This document shows positions 52,249 to 61,505 of a DNA stretch of 64,000 nt, piece after piece. Within the stretch, counting starts at the first letter, position 1; each line of letters starts with the position of its first letter. The translations under genes and the position numbers were made by a program. This stretch comes from CAYTXJ01 sp965613025 (GTDB lineage Bacteria; Desulfobacterota; DSM-4660; Desulfatiglandales; JALVMZ01). Below the pieces are notes generated by a model. That model ran no database searches, was not told the origin of the DNA, and saw only the letters and a list, made by a program, of their open reading frames with translations. The stretch covers positions 1 through 64,000 of the forward strand of contig CBFDUE010000003.1 of the NCBI GenBank assembly GCA_965613025.1. The letters are read 5' to 3'.

Positions 52249-52659
52249 ATGGTAAAGAGATTATTTAGCTATTTTATAGTATTGGCTATGGTATTGGGTG
52301 TGGTAGGTATCCTGATGGCAGTGGATGTGCCTACCGAGATAATGATTGATAATAAGGTCTATAAGACCGATAAGAAAGGGCCTGTGAAATTAACCCATCA
52401 AAAACATATAAAAGACTATAATGTATCATGCACAGAATGTCATCATGTTTACAAAAACGGTAAGAACGTCTGGAAAGAGGGAGACCCTGTCCATAAGTGT
52501 AAGGAATGCCATGATCCCGCCAAGAAGAAAGGAAAGGTTCGCAAACTAAAGAATGCATATCATAAGAACTGCAAATCCTGTCATAAAAAGATGATTGCTA
52601 AAGGTAAAAAGGCACCATTTAAGAAATGCAATCAATGCCATCAGAAAAAGAAGAAGTAA
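52249..52659 (+). CDS. Tetraheme cytochrome c3 (class III, TpI-c3 type)
   Basis: A 136-residue periplasmic cytochrome with a signal peptide (about 1-24). Four CxxCH sites: CTECH, CKECH, CKSCH and CNQCH; extra histidines (HQKH, HHV) supply distal ligands as in type I cytochrome c3. The many lysines are typical for docking to hydrogenase. It lies directly behind the hydrogenase cluster and is its likely electron acceptor. AGGAGGTG precedes the ATG, and a terminator follows. Confidence 0.93.
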   Translation: MVKRLFSYFIVLAMVLGVVGILMAVDVPTEIMIDNKVYKTDKKGPVKLTHQKHIKDYNVSCTECHHVYKNGKNVWKEGDPVHKCKECHDPAKKKGKVRKLKNAYHKNCKSCHKKMIAKGKKAPFKKCNQCHQKKKK

Positions 52660-52683
52660 TTCAGATCTAATTCTTTATAAACT

Positions 52684-52719
52684 AAAACGAGGGAGAATAA
52701 TATTTCTCCCTCGTTTTTT
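52684..52719 (+). terminator. Rho-independent terminator after cytochrome c3
   Basis: A 10-bp stem (CGAGGGAGAA / TTCTCCCTCG) with a 6-base loop, flanked by AAAA and TTTTTT, so it can also work on the other strand. Confidence 0.92.
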
Positions 52720-52726
52720 ATTTTTA

Positions 52727-52768
52727 TAAAAATGCCGCTAACTTTATTTACAAAAGTAGCGGCATTTT
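52727..52768 (-). terminator. Rho-independent terminator after the ferredoxin gene
   Basis: A 12-bp stem (AAAATGCCGCTA / TAGCGGCATTTT) around a 16-base loop, ending in a T run on the minus strand, 48 bases past the ferredoxin stop. Together with the previous hairpin it separates two convergent operons. Confidence 0.85.
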
Positions 52769-52815
52769 AATTTTAGAAGTTGAGATATTATTCCCTGTAG
52801 GTAGGTCTGCTTCCC

Positions 52816-53004
52816 TTAGATCTCAGTTACTGTAATTGCCTCTTGATCGCATACTTCAACACAGCTTTCACATCCCAAGCACTCTTCCGCATTTACCGGA
52901 ACAGACTTTCCATCCTGTATCTCATAAACATCTACAGGACAGACCTCCACACATTCCTCACATCCTTCACACTTTTCTGGATCAACTACTACTTCGTATG
53001 CCAT
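52816..53004 (-). CDS. 2[4Fe-4S] ferredoxin
   Basis: A 62-residue ferredoxin with two cluster motifs, CEGCEECVEVCP and CLGCESCVEVC, the second followed by DQEA in place of Pro. It would carry electrons in the cytoplasm. I choose ATG 53004 because of GAAGGAGGA just upstream; the longer frame to 53049 has no ribosome site. It is separated from the dsr operon by its own candidate promoter and ends at a terminator, so it is probably monocistronic. Confidence 0.92.
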   Translation of the reverse strand: MAYEVVVDPEKCEGCEECVEVCPVDVYEIQDGKSVPVNAEECLGCESCVEVCDQEAITVTEI

Positions 53005-53059
53005 ATTTAATCCTCCTTCTTTAATTTTTAAATTAGATAATTTTACCAAACGGATGGGT

Positions 53060-53088
53060 TATGTAACAAAGGAAAAAGACCCTGTCAA
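53060..53088 (-). promoter_or_regulatory. Candidate promoter of the ferredoxin gene
   Basis: On the minus strand TTGACA (53088-53083), 17-base spacer, then a weak TACATA (53065-53060), 55 bases before the ATG at 53004. Confidence 0.35.
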
Positions 53089-53108
53089 GCCTTTTTAAAC
53101 CTTAAAAT

Positions 53109-54275
53109 CTAATACGTCCCAAGCTCCACCTCTTCTTTCACAGATACAGCCACCTTATATAATACACTTAATACAAAGAACCCTGTTGCCCACACCCCAA
53201 TAGTAATCATCACCTCTGGCTTTGTTGGCCAATAATCGGTAATCCTTTCAAATGGATTGGGTGTAAATCCCCCAATTAACAATCCTAATCCTTTATCTAT
53301 CCACGTAGCTATAATTACCGCTGCACATCCAATAGCCATTGTAGATTCATTTCTACGGGTATATGGCACAATTAAAAGGACCAGCGCTACTAAGGCAAAA
53401 AATGCCGCTGTCCACATCCAAGGAACAAGTCTTGTGTGGCCTTCAAGACCCATAAATAGGAAGATATATGGATGTTTATGTCCAGGTATCTGGCTATAAA
53501 ATGTGGTAAAGAGCTCAAGCAGGAAGAAAAACACATTTATTATCATGGCATAGGTGATAATGCCTGCCAAGGTTCTAAGCTGCTCCTTTCCAGGATCAAA
53601 ACGGCTTACCTTTCTAACTATTAGACATAACAGTAGCAATATGGCAGGCCCGGAGCAAAAGGCTGAGGACAGAAACCTGGCTGCCATAATCGCAGTCAGC
53701 CAGAAATGCCTTCCAGGAAGTCCTGCGTATAAGAAGGCGGTGACAGTATGGATACTAAACGCCCATGGTATGGATATATAGATAAGGGGTTTAACCCATG
53801 TGGGATAGTGTATCCCCTTTCTCTCTGCACTCAATACATTCCACCCTATCAATATATTCAACAAGAGATAGCCATTTAATACGATCATATCCCAAAAAAG
53901 GATTGAATTGGGTGTGGGATGTAATAAGACATTAAGGATCCTTGTGGGCCTTCCTAAATCCACAAAGATAAATAAGAGACACATAACCAGTGCGGAGATA
54001 GCCAGGAATTCCCCAAGTATGGTAATTCTTCCAAAGGCCTTATAGTTATGGATATAGTAGGGAAGAACCACCATCACTCCAGATGCAGCCACTCCCACTA
54101 AGTAGGTAAATTGTGCAATGTAGAGACCCCAGGAGACATCCCTGCTAAGACCCGTAATCCTCAATCCCTCAAAGAACTGATAGAGATAACAGGCAAATCC
54201 TCCTGCCATTAATATTAAAAGAAATATCACCCAACTCCAATACCTCTGATCTCCTCTTAATGCTTTCTCTAACAT
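53109..54275 (-). CDS. dsrP: DsrP, NrfD-family membrane subunit of the Dsr complex
   Basis: A 388-residue NrfD/PsrC-type integral membrane protein with about ten transmembrane helices (for example WSWVIFLLILMAGGFACYLY and RWLAAIMAAR-type segments). These subunits exchange quinol with the periplasmic Fe-S protein DsrO. It is the last gene of dsrMKJOP and follows dsrO by 12 bases. The RPTRILNVLLHPTPNSILFWD stretch is a family hallmark. Confidence 0.92.
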   Translation of the reverse strand: MLEKALRGDQRYWSWVIFLLILMAGGFACYLYQFFEGLRITGLSRDVSWGLYIAQFTYLVGVAASGVMVVLPYYIHNYKAFGRITILGEFLAISALVMCLLFIFVDLGRPTRILNVLLHPTPNSILFWDMIVLNGYLLLNILIGWNVLSAERKGIHYPTWVKPLIYISIPWAFSIHTVTAFLYAGLPGRHFWLTAIMAARFLSSAFCSGPAILLLLCLIVRKVSRFDPGKEQLRTLAGIITYAMIINVFFFLLELFTTFYSQIPGHKHPYIFLFMGLEGHTRLVPWMWTAAFFALVALVLLIVPYTRRNESTMAIGCAAVIIATWIDKGLGLLIGGFTPNPFERITDYWPTKPEVMITIGVWATGFFVLSVLYKVAVSVKEEVELGTY

Positions 54276-54287
54276 GACCCCCTCATC

Positions 54288-55088
54288 TTATATCATATAG
54301 AATATATTTGGACCCGTTCCAAGCTCGGGTTTTCTCCTCAAAGAAAACCTCTCATTTAAGACAGCCCTTATCTCTGATTCACTATCTGAAATATCTCCAA
54401 ATATCATGGAACCCTCTTTCATCTCATTTGCAACCTCTACACACTTAGGAATCTGGCCCTTATCAATAAGTTCATTACAGAATGTGCATTTTTCAACCAC
54501 ACCCTTTGTCCTGGTAGGATACTCCATATTTGTGGGAAATCCAGGATTCAATTTTGGATCAGCCTTTCTGGGATCCCACCAGTTAAAGCTCCTCGCCCCA
54601 AATGGACATGCTGCCATACAGAATCTGCATCCAATACACCTATGCCAGTCCATCATTACAATTCCATCTTCCCTCTTCCATGTAGCCTTTGTGGGACAGA
54701 CCCTAACACATGGAGGATTTGTGCAATGATTACATAAAAGAGGGAATAACTTGGCCTTTAATCCTTCAGGCACATATTCATGCTTCTGATCCGGGAATGC
54801 ATGCTCATATTCCTCTTTCCATATCCACTTTATCTCCTCTTCACTATTGCCGATATTGGGAACATTATGAAGCTTATGACACTCTTCAATACATCTATCC
54901 AATATCTCATCAGTTATAAGATTCATATCTACTGCAATTGCCCACTGTATTCCCCCATTTTTAGATATCTCTTCTGCCACTGCACCAATGCTTTTGGGAT
55001 ATATCAATTCAAAAAGGGAAGCACTACCTATAGCTGCAATAGATGAAAGCCCGATAACCTTTAAAAATCTCCTTCTATCCATCTCCAT
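54288..55088 (-). CDS. dsrO: DsrO, periplasmic Fe-S subunit of the Dsr complex
   Basis: A 266-residue Tat-exported protein (MDRRRFLKVIG at the start) with ferredoxin-like motifs: CIEECHKLHNVP, CNHCTNPPCVRVCP, CIGCRFCMAACPFG and CTFCNELIDKG. It passes electrons between the cytochrome DsrJ and membrane DsrP. ATG 55088 overlaps the dsrJ stop (TAATG) and has AAAGGAG 8 bases upstream; the longer frame to 55148 is readthrough of dsrJ. Confidence 0.93.
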   Translation of the reverse strand: MEMDRRRFLKVIGLSSIAAIGSASLFELIYPKSIGAVAEEISKNGGIQWAIAVDMNLITDEILDRCIEECHKLHNVPNIGNSEEEIKWIWKEEYEHAFPDQKHEYVPEGLKAKLFPLLCNHCTNPPCVRVCPTKATWKREDGIVMMDWHRCIGCRFCMAACPFGARSFNWWDPRKADPKLNPGFPTNMEYPTRTKGVVEKCTFCNELIDKGQIPKCVEVANEMKEGSMIFGDISDSESEIRAVLNERFSLRRKPELGTGPNIFYMI

Positions 55089-55477
55089 TATCCATTCTCC
55101 TTTGGAGAGATATGGCATTGCCAACAATATGGGTCCACATCTGCCCAATTATGACACTTATCGCAGAATTTACTCTTATTATAGTGACAATCCATACAGG
55201 TATTTTGAAGACTCCTTTCAAATACCTTGCCACTACTTGAGATATATATTCTGTCTGTCTTTCGAACCACCTTATTTCTCCATTGATCCAGAAGCTTCAT
55301 ATGATTCATTCGCATAAAACTTTTACTTTCCACGCATACCTTTGCCTCTTTTGCCTTTGGAGTAAGCTCAGGCTCAGGCCCCTTTGCAGCCCATTTTCCT
55401 CCCGTTGGCCAAAAGGGCATAAGCAAAAGAATTATCCCCAAGATCAATCCTATAAATATCTTTCCTGCATCATACAT
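55088..55477 (-). CDS. dsrJ: DsrJ, triheme cytochrome c of the Dsr complex
   Basis: A 129-residue protein with an N-terminal membrane anchor (about 7-22) and three heme sites: CMDCH (94-98), CDKCH (105-109) and CWQCH (118-122). C48 sits where DsrJ proteins have the Cys that can ligate one heme (His/Cys ligation known in Allochromatium). It overlaps dsrK by 8 bases and dsrO by 1. Together with DsrO and DsrP it forms the periplasmic-side module. Confidence 0.93.
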   Translation of the reverse strand: MYDAGKIFIGLILGIILLLMPFWPTGGKWAAKGPEPELTPKAKEAKVCVESKSFMRMNHMKLLDQWRNKVVRKTDRIYISSSGKVFERSLQNTCMDCHYNKSKFCDKCHNWADVDPYCWQCHISPKENG

Positions 55478-57107
55478 CCTCTACTTCCTCCTCCATACCT
55501 GGAAGGGGTTCTCCCCTCAGATTTGTGGTTCGTTTCTTCTCTCCTTTTAGGATCAAAGCATTTGCAACTAACTCGTGGACACCGGTGACCCTGACTTCAG
55601 GAACCCAATATTCCATAAGGGCTGGAAAAACTGCTCTATCAATGGCACAGATACATGCAAGCATATTAACTCCATGCCTTTCATGCACATACTTAACAGC
55701 ATTAGCTCGCGGCAATCCCCCTCTCATCCTGAGTTCCATATTCTCACCCGCATTTAGTCCAGCCCCACTTCCACAGCAGAATGTCTGCTCCCTTATGGTA
55801 TTTTCTGGCATCTCATAGAAGTTATTACATACACTCTTTATCACATATCTCGGCTCTTCAAACATTCCCATACCACGTGCCACATTGCAGGAGTCATGAA
55901 ATGTCACAACCAGGTTATCGTTTCTACTGGGATCCAGATTTAGCTTTCCATGTCTGATAAGATCAGCGGTAAACTCAATTATATGAACCATCTTGGTCGC
56001 TCTGGCATTTTCAAATTTTGTCCCTGTTATGGGAGATACAGGCTCTTCTAAGAAATCAGGTGGCCCATTCATGGTATTCATATACTGATGCACCACCCTC
56101 CACATATGCCCGCACTCTCCTCCCAAGATCCACTTTACTCCCAATCTCTTTGCCTCTGCATACATCTTGGCATTGAGCCTCTTCATCATCTCATGTGATG
56201 TGAAAAATCCAAAATTTCCTCCTTCAGATGCATATGTGCTCCAGGTGATATCAAGTCCCATATCTTTTAGATAATGAAACAGCATAATATATCCCATCGC
56301 AGTATATGTTCCAGGATCTGCAAACACGTCACCTGAAGGGGTAATAAATAGTATCTCAGCCCCCTTTCTGTTAAGATCAACCTCTGGTCTGATCCCTGTG
56401 ATCTCTTCTATATCATCACAAAAGAAATCCAGCATATCCTTATATGCATGGGGCTGAATACCTAAGTGATTACCGGTTCTGTAACAATTAGCAACAGGTG
56501 CCTGAATCCAATCTGTATTTAATCCTAAGAGATTTAAAAGCTCTCTTCCTATAATAGTTATCTCTGCGGTATCAATTCCATATGGACAAAATAGGGAACA
56601 TCTCCTGCACTCAGTACACTGAAAGAAATAGTACCACCACTCTTTAAGCACATCCACTGTGAGTTCCCTTGCACCCGCTATCTCTCCCAATATCTTCCCG
56701 GCAGTGGTATATTCCTTTCTATAGACCGATCTCAATAGCTCTGCCCTGAGCACAGGCATATTTCTAGGATCACCACTTCCAATATAGAAATGGCATTTGT
56801 CTGCACACGCTCCACACCTAACACATATATCCATAAAAACCTTAAGAGATCTAAATCTTTCAAGTCTCTCTCTGAGTCCCTCCAATATTATCTCTTTCCA
56901 ATTTTCGGGCAGCTTCCAGTCCTCATCAAAAGGGGACCATTCCCTGGGATTAGGCATTCCCACTGCCTCAAGATTCTGAGGCCTTGCCCCATAACAGGCA
57001 ATTCCTTCTCTTATCTTTACCTTTTCACGCATCCATCCCTTAAAAAGGGGAACTCTATGCTCAACTTTTCCCAATTCTTCTGGTTTTGGAAGATCCGCCA
57101 TGGGCAC
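55470..57107 (-). CDS. dsrK: DsrK, HdrD-like Fe-S subunit of the Dsr complex
   Basis: A 545-residue cytoplasmic protein related to heterodisulfide reductase HdrD. Two [4Fe-4S] sites, CVRCGACADKCHF (about 94-106) and CTECRRCSLFCP (about 164-175). The catalytic CCG-type domains carry HDSCNVARG and FCCGSGAG. It is thought to reduce the DsrC trisulfide formed by sulfite reductase, using electrons from DsrM. It lies between dsrM and dsrJ. Confidence 0.95.
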   Translation of the reverse strand: MPMADLPKPEELGKVEHRVPLFKGWMREKVKIREGIACYGARPQNLEAVGMPNPREWSPFDEDWKLPENWKEIILEGLRERLERFRSLKVFMDICVRCGACADKCHFYIGSGDPRNMPVLRAELLRSVYRKEYTTAGKILGEIAGARELTVDVLKEWWYYFFQCTECRRCSLFCPYGIDTAEITIIGRELLNLLGLNTDWIQAPVANCYRTGNHLGIQPHAYKDMLDFFCDDIEEITGIRPEVDLNRKGAEILFITPSGDVFADPGTYTAMGYIMLFHYLKDMGLDITWSTYASEGGNFGFFTSHEMMKRLNAKMYAEAKRLGVKWILGGECGHMWRVVHQYMNTMNGPPDFLEEPVSPITGTKFENARATKMVHIIEFTADLIRHGKLNLDPSRNDNLVVTFHDSCNVARGMGMFEEPRYVIKSVCNNFYEMPENTIREQTFCCGSGAGLNAGENMELRMRGGLPRANAVKYVHERHGVNMLACICAIDRAVFPALMEYWVPEVRVTGVHELVANALILKGEKKRTTNLRGEPLPGMEEEVEDV

Positions 57108-57124
57108 ACTCCTCTAAGATTTAT

Positions 57125-58198
57125 TTAGGATTCATCCTTTTGTTCTTGCTCTTCACTCTGCTGCTCTTCAGGCATCTTTTCAACGGGGATACCTGCCTCT
57201 ATCATCTTATCCCTGAATTCCTCTTCATATTCTTCATAGCTGTGGACCTTAACAGGATAGTTCCAGGGATTTATATGTCTCTTATAACGGCTGTTATTGG
57301 ATAGGTTTCTTGTAGGTGAAAGGAATATCCCGGCCATATGCATGATCTTGCTGAAGGGAATATATGCTAAAAGCACACAGACTAAGAATAGATGTATAAA
57401 GAATAATACCCCTATACCATCTGGAATGGTGGGGTGAAAGGTCACAATTCCAAGCGTAAGGGTCTTTATGTTTATGATATCCTGTTTTAGGAAATATCTC
57501 ATTAAAATACCTGTAGTTGCAATCCCAAGGATTAAAAAGAGGGGGAAATAATCAGATGGTAGGGATACAAATCGAACTTGACCAATTAGAAGCCTCCTTA
57601 ACAATAACAAGGTAATAGCAGCTGGAAGGACCACTCCACTTAAGAATAGAACAGGGGTTTCAAACCCGGGAAATGGAAAGATTCCCACTTCCATAAAGCT
57701 ATCCAATCTCTCCAATATCTTTATAAATCCTGGCACAGGCTCCATAAAGAATCTCATATGCCTAAGCACCGTTATAAAAAAGGAATAATGAAACAGAAGG
57801 GCAAATAGCCACAGCCACTTTTCCCATTCATATCCAATCTTAGGCCCCTCTCTAAACTGCATCTTGGTATTCCTGAAAAGAGACCTAAAACATAGGACCT
57901 CAAACAGCATCCTCCAAGCTACACCCCAATTACTCTTGGGATTGTCAATCTTACTGTATTTTATCCATGGAAGTGTCCACTGCTGCCCGGCTGTAGTGGG
58001 AATCCTGAATGGAACAGGAGACTTGGCCCAGATAATGACTCTCCTAATAATTCCAATAAAAAAGGTCAGAATGGCAGCATAGGGAATTATGATACCAAAT
58101 AGAACCTTAAGATTAAATGCCCCAACCCCAATCCACGGGATAAGAACCAAGATTATAACCGCAACCAATGAAATAACAATACTTGCGATGAAGTTCAT
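57125..58198 (-). CDS. dsrM: DsrM, cytochrome b subunit of the Dsr complex
   Basis: A 357-residue NarI-like membrane cytochrome b with about six transmembrane helices. Heme-ligand histidines are likely in FHYSFFITVLRHMRFF and FFIHLFLVCVLLAYIPFSKIMHM. It oxidises menaquinol and delivers electrons to DsrK. The charged C-terminal tail (EQQSEEQEQ) is odd but such tails vary. It is the first dsr gene, 16 bases after the RsbRD-type gene. Confidence 0.94.
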   Translation of the reverse strand: MNFIASIVISLVAVIILVLIPWIGVGAFNLKVLFGIIIPYAAILTFFIGIIRRVIIWAKSPVPFRIPTTAGQQWTLPWIKYSKIDNPKSNWGVAWRMLFEVLCFRSLFRNTKMQFREGPKIGYEWEKWLWLFALLFHYSFFITVLRHMRFFMEPVPGFIKILERLDSFMEVGIFPFPGFETPVLFLSGVVLPAAITLLLLRRLLIGQVRFVSLPSDYFPLFLILGIATTGILMRYFLKQDIINIKTLTLGIVTFHPTIPDGIGVLFFIHLFLVCVLLAYIPFSKIMHMAGIFLSPTRNLSNNSRYKRHINPWNYPVKVHSYEEYEEEFRDKMIEAGIPVEKMPEEQQSEEQEQKDES

Positions 58199-58214
58199 CT
58201 ATTCCTACCTCCAT

Positions 58215-58715
58215 TTATTGAGAAGCTCCCCACTGGGAAAGCTCACTTAAAAGCCCTTTCTTCCTTAAAAGCCCTGATACCTGATTGGCCATCTCATTGG
58301 CCCTTAATCTATAGATCGTCTCCTTTCTTTGCATATATATATCAAAGGCCATTAGTGCTGCCTCATCAATCCTCCTAAAGATCTCAGTTAAGCCACCTCC
58401 CACATACTCTTCAATAATCCCTTTTAGATCAAATATGAAAGAGATGGATTCCGAAGGTGTAAAATCCTGAACTGCCCTGATGGCGATGATATTGTCCAAT
58501 GCTCCTTTTATATTATCCTTATTGAAGCCATCTATTAGCTCATTAAATAGCCTGTTTAGCTCCTTTTTAAATATATGTCTTACAGGATTTTGAAATTGAT
58601 CTTTCTGGGTATTTAGAAAACGTCTTGTCTCTTCAGGATAGCTATTAAAGATCCCCTTTATCCACCTGTTTAAGATCGCATCCTTAGACCTTTTTAAGAT
58701 CTCCTTTTGGGCCAT
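58215..58715 (-). CDS. RsbRD N-terminal-domain protein heading the dsrMKJOP operon
   Basis: A 166-residue protein matching the RsbRD_N (RsbT co-antagonist N-terminal) domain: RWIKGIFNSYPEETRRFL near the start and GLTEIFRRIDEAALMAFDIYMQRKETIYRLRANE at the end. It is all-helical with a non-heme globin-like fold in related proteins. No STAS domain follows, unlike true RsbR. It lies 16 bases before dsrM, as in other sulfate reducers, so a sensory or assembly role for the complex is possible. Confidence 0.82.
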   Translation of the reverse strand: MAQKEILKRSKDAILNRWIKGIFNSYPEETRRFLNTQKDQFQNPVRHIFKKELNRLFNELIDGFNKDNIKGALDNIIAIRAVQDFTPSESISFIFDLKGIIEEYVGGGLTEIFRRIDEAALMAFDIYMQRKETIYRLRANEMANQVSGLLRKKGLLSELSQWGASQ

Positions 58716-58761
58716 TAGAGTAACCCTTTAAAAATATATATTATTTTGATATTGGTATGGG

Positions 58762-58790
58762 GATATATTCAAAATGGAAAATGATGTCAA
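58762..58790 (-). promoter_or_regulatory. Candidate promoter of the rsbRD-dsrMKJOP operon
   Basis: On the minus strand TTGACA (58790-58785), 17-base spacer, TATATC (58767-58762), 46 bases before the first ATG. Confidence 0.5.
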
Positions 58791-58823
58791 GCAAAAATCT
58801 CAACAATTGTAAATCTTAAACAC

Positions 58824-59585
58824 TTATCTCTCATATGAAAAAAGGGCAGCTTTAATAAATTCCCTATTAAACCTTGCGATATTGGTAATTGATATCCCTT
58901 TTGGACACTGGGCTTCACACTCCCTGTGATTACTACAGTTTCCAAAGCCAAGCTCATCCATACGTCTTAACATATTAAGTGCCCTTCTTTCAGCCTCAAC
59001 TCTTCCCTGAGGCAATAAGGCCAGGTGTGAGATCTTTGCCCCTACAAATAGCATTGAAGATGCATTGGGGCATGCAGCCACACATGCACCGCACCCTATA
59101 CAGATGGCCGCATCCATGGCAAGCTCTGCATTCTTTGGAGCTACAGGTATGCTGTTTGCCTCAGGAGCCTGACCTGTATTAACAGATATATATCCACCTG
59201 CCTTAATTATTTCATCAAATGCGCTTCTATCCACTATAAGATCCTTAATAACCTTAAAAGGTCTTGCCCTGAATGGCTCTATTACAATCGTATCCCCATC
59301 TCTAAAATGTCTCATGTGTAATTGACAGAGGGTGGTATTTTTCAGCGGGCCATGTGCCACCCCATTTACCACAGCACCACAACTTCCACATATCCCTTCA
59401 CGGCAGTCATGGTCAAATGCAACAGGTTCCTTTCCTTCTAAGGTGAGTTTCTCGTTTAATAGATCCAGCATCTCTAAGAACGAGATATCAGGTGGGACAT
59501 CATTTAGGGTATAGGTTTCAAAGTGCCCTTGATCATCAGGCCCTTTCTGTCTCCATATCTTCAATGTCAGATTAAGCCCTTTCAT
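58824..59585 (-). CDS. sdhB: Succinate dehydrogenase/fumarate reductase iron-sulfur subunit
   Basis: A 253-residue subunit with the three-cluster layout: [2Fe-2S] ligands in CREGICGSCGAVVNG (about 60-74), a 4Fe motif CIGCGACVAACP (about 160-171), and CSNHRECEAQCPKG for the third. It links the flavoprotein to the membrane cytochrome. It overlaps sdhA by 4 bases. Whether the enzyme works as succinate dehydrogenase or fumarate reductase cannot be told from sequence. Confidence 0.95.
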   Translation of the reverse strand: MKGLNLTLKIWRQKGPDDQGHFETYTLNDVPPDISFLEMLDLLNEKLTLEGKEPVAFDHDCREGICGSCGAVVNGVAHGPLKNTTLCQLHMRHFRDGDTIVIEPFRARPFKVIKDLIVDRSAFDEIIKAGGYISVNTGQAPEANSIPVAPKNAELAMDAAICIGCGACVAACPNASSMLFVGAKISHLALLPQGRVEAERRALNMLRRMDELGFGNCSNHRECEAQCPKGISITNIARFNREFIKAALFSYER

Positions 59586-61495
59586 TTGTAACTCCTCTCG
59601 GTGAGTTCCACAAATTCAAATACAAGGGATTCTTTATGAAGCTTAGGGGGAGAGTCATCCCCCTGATATTCCCATGCAGCCACATATGCATATTCTTCAT
59701 CATTCCTCTTGGGTTCTCCCTCTTCTGTCTGATATTCCTCCATAAAGTGACATCCACATGACTCTTTCCTGTGTAATGCATCCTCTATCATAAGGAGTGA
59801 GAAATCAAAAAAGTCAGCCACCCTTATGGCCTTCTCCAAGCTCTGATTCAGATCCTCCTTTCTTCCAGGAATGAGAAGGTCATCCCAGAATCTGTCTCTC
59901 AATGCCAGGATCTCATCCCGTGCCTTTAAAAGCCCCATCTCGTTTCTGCTTATTCCACAGCTATCCCATAGGATCTTCCCAAGTTCTCTGTGAAATTCAT
60001 CCACCGTCTTATGTCCCCTGATAGACAAGAGTCTCTCTATCCTCTGATCCACCTGCCTCTTTGAATCCTCAAATGCAGGATGTGTATCATCGACATCCTC
60101 AAGCAATGTCCCTGCAAAGTATCCTCCAATGGTATAAGGAATAATAAAATATCCATCTGCAAGTCCCTGCATCAGAGCGCTTGCCCCTAATCTATTTGCA
60201 CCATGATCTGAGAAATTGGCCTCTCCAAGCACAAAGAGCCCTGGAATTGTGCTCATAAGGTTATAGTCCACCCAGAGCCCTCCCATAGTGTAATGCACTG
60301 CAGGATATATCATCATGGGAGTCTCATAGGCATTTTGCCCGGTGATCTTTTCATACATATCAAATATATTCCCATATTTTTTCTCTATTGTCTCCCTGCC
60401 GTCCCTCTCTATTGCATCACGAAAGTCTAAATATACCGCATAGCCTGTTGGACCAACTCCCCTTCCCTCATCACATACCTGTTTTATGTTACGGGAGGCC
60501 ACATCCCTTGGGGTAAGATTACCATAGGTTGGGTATTTTCTTTCTAAGAAATAGTCTCTGTCCTTTTCGGGTATCTCATTGGGAGGACGCCTGTCTCCAG
60601 GACTTTTAGGAACCCATACCCTTCCATCATTTCTTAGGCTCTCACTCATTAGAGTAAGCTTTGATTGATACCTTCCATGAACAGGAATACAGGTTGGATG
60701 GATCTGGGTAAAACAGGGGTTTGCAAAGAATGCCCCCTTTTTATATGCATTCCATATGGCGCTCACATTGGAATTCATTCCATTGGTGGAAAGGAAATAT
60801 ACATTTCCATATCCACCAGTTGCAAGCACCACTGCATGGGCACTATGGGTTTCCAGCTCACCACTTACAAGATTCCTTACCACCACACCCCTTGCCTTTC
60901 CTCCTACAAGCACCAGATCCATCATCTCTCTTCTGGTAAAGAGCTTTATCCTGCCTGCATTTACCTGTCTCATCATGGCAGAATAGGCACCGAGCAATAG
61001 CTGTTGGCCAGTTTGCCCTTTTGCATAAAAGGTCCTGGATACCAAAGCTCCTCCAAAGGATCTGTTTGCAAGATACCCTCCATATTCCCTTGCAAAGGGC
61101 ACTCCCTGAGCCACACACTGATCAATTATATTATTGCTTATCTGAGCGAGTCTGTAGACATTTGCCTCTCTTGCCCTAAAGTCTCCTCCCTTTATGGTGT
61201 CATAAAAGAGCCTGAAGATACTATCTCCATCCCCAGGATAGTTCTTTGCGGCATTTATTCCACCCTGTGCGGCAATACTATGTGCCCTTCTTGGGCTGTC
61301 CTGTATGCAAAAGGTCTTCACATTATATCCAAGCTCTGCAAGAGTGGCAGAAGCAGATGCCCCCGCAAGCCCAGTTCCAACCACAATTATCTCAAATTTT
61401 CTCTTATTTGAAGGGCTTACAAGCTTTAGCTCATCCTTGTGTCTTTCCCATTTGCTCTCAAGTGGGCCTCCAGGAGTCTTTGAATCCAATACCAT
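59582..61495 (-). CDS. sdhA: Succinate dehydrogenase/fumarate reductase flavoprotein subunit
   Basis: A 637-residue flavoprotein. FAD-binding GTGLAGASASATLAELGY, FAD-linkage region with SIAAQGGINAAKNY, substrate blocks FTQIHPTCIP, GANRLGASALMQGLADGYF and the active Arg region. ATG 61495 is chosen because GGTGAGGTGAG precedes it and it follows the sdhC stop by 10 bases; the longer frame to 61543 overlaps sdhC. Size and QGGINAA fit the Wolinella/Bacteroidetes-type SdhA paired with a single cytochrome b. Confidence 0.95.
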   Translation of the reverse strand: MVLDSKTPGGPLESKWERHKDELKLVSPSNKRKFEIIVVGTGLAGASASATLAELGYNVKTFCIQDSPRRAHSIAAQGGINAAKNYPGDGDSIFRLFYDTIKGGDFRAREANVYRLAQISNNIIDQCVAQGVPFAREYGGYLANRSFGGALVSRTFYAKGQTGQQLLLGAYSAMMRQVNAGRIKLFTRREMMDLVLVGGKARGVVVRNLVSGELETHSAHAVVLATGGYGNVYFLSTNGMNSNVSAIWNAYKKGAFFANPCFTQIHPTCIPVHGRYQSKLTLMSESLRNDGRVWVPKSPGDRRPPNEIPEKDRDYFLERKYPTYGNLTPRDVASRNIKQVCDEGRGVGPTGYAVYLDFRDAIERDGRETIEKKYGNIFDMYEKITGQNAYETPMMIYPAVHYTMGGLWVDYNLMSTIPGLFVLGEANFSDHGANRLGASALMQGLADGYFIIPYTIGGYFAGTLLEDVDDTHPAFEDSKRQVDQRIERLLSIRGHKTVDEFHRELGKILWDSCGISRNEMGLLKARDEILALRDRFWDDLLIPGRKEDLNQSLEKAIRVADFFDFSLLMIEDALHRKESCGCHFMEEYQTEEGEPKRNDEEYAYVAAWEYQGDDSPPKLHKESLVFEFVELTERSYK

Positions 61496-61505
61496 ATATC
61501 TCACC

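Noticed and set aside
52684..52768. The two hairpins between cytochrome c3 and ferredoxin as mobile repeats
   Set aside because: They have different sequences, no flanking duplications, and T runs in the orientations expected of terminators of convergent genes.
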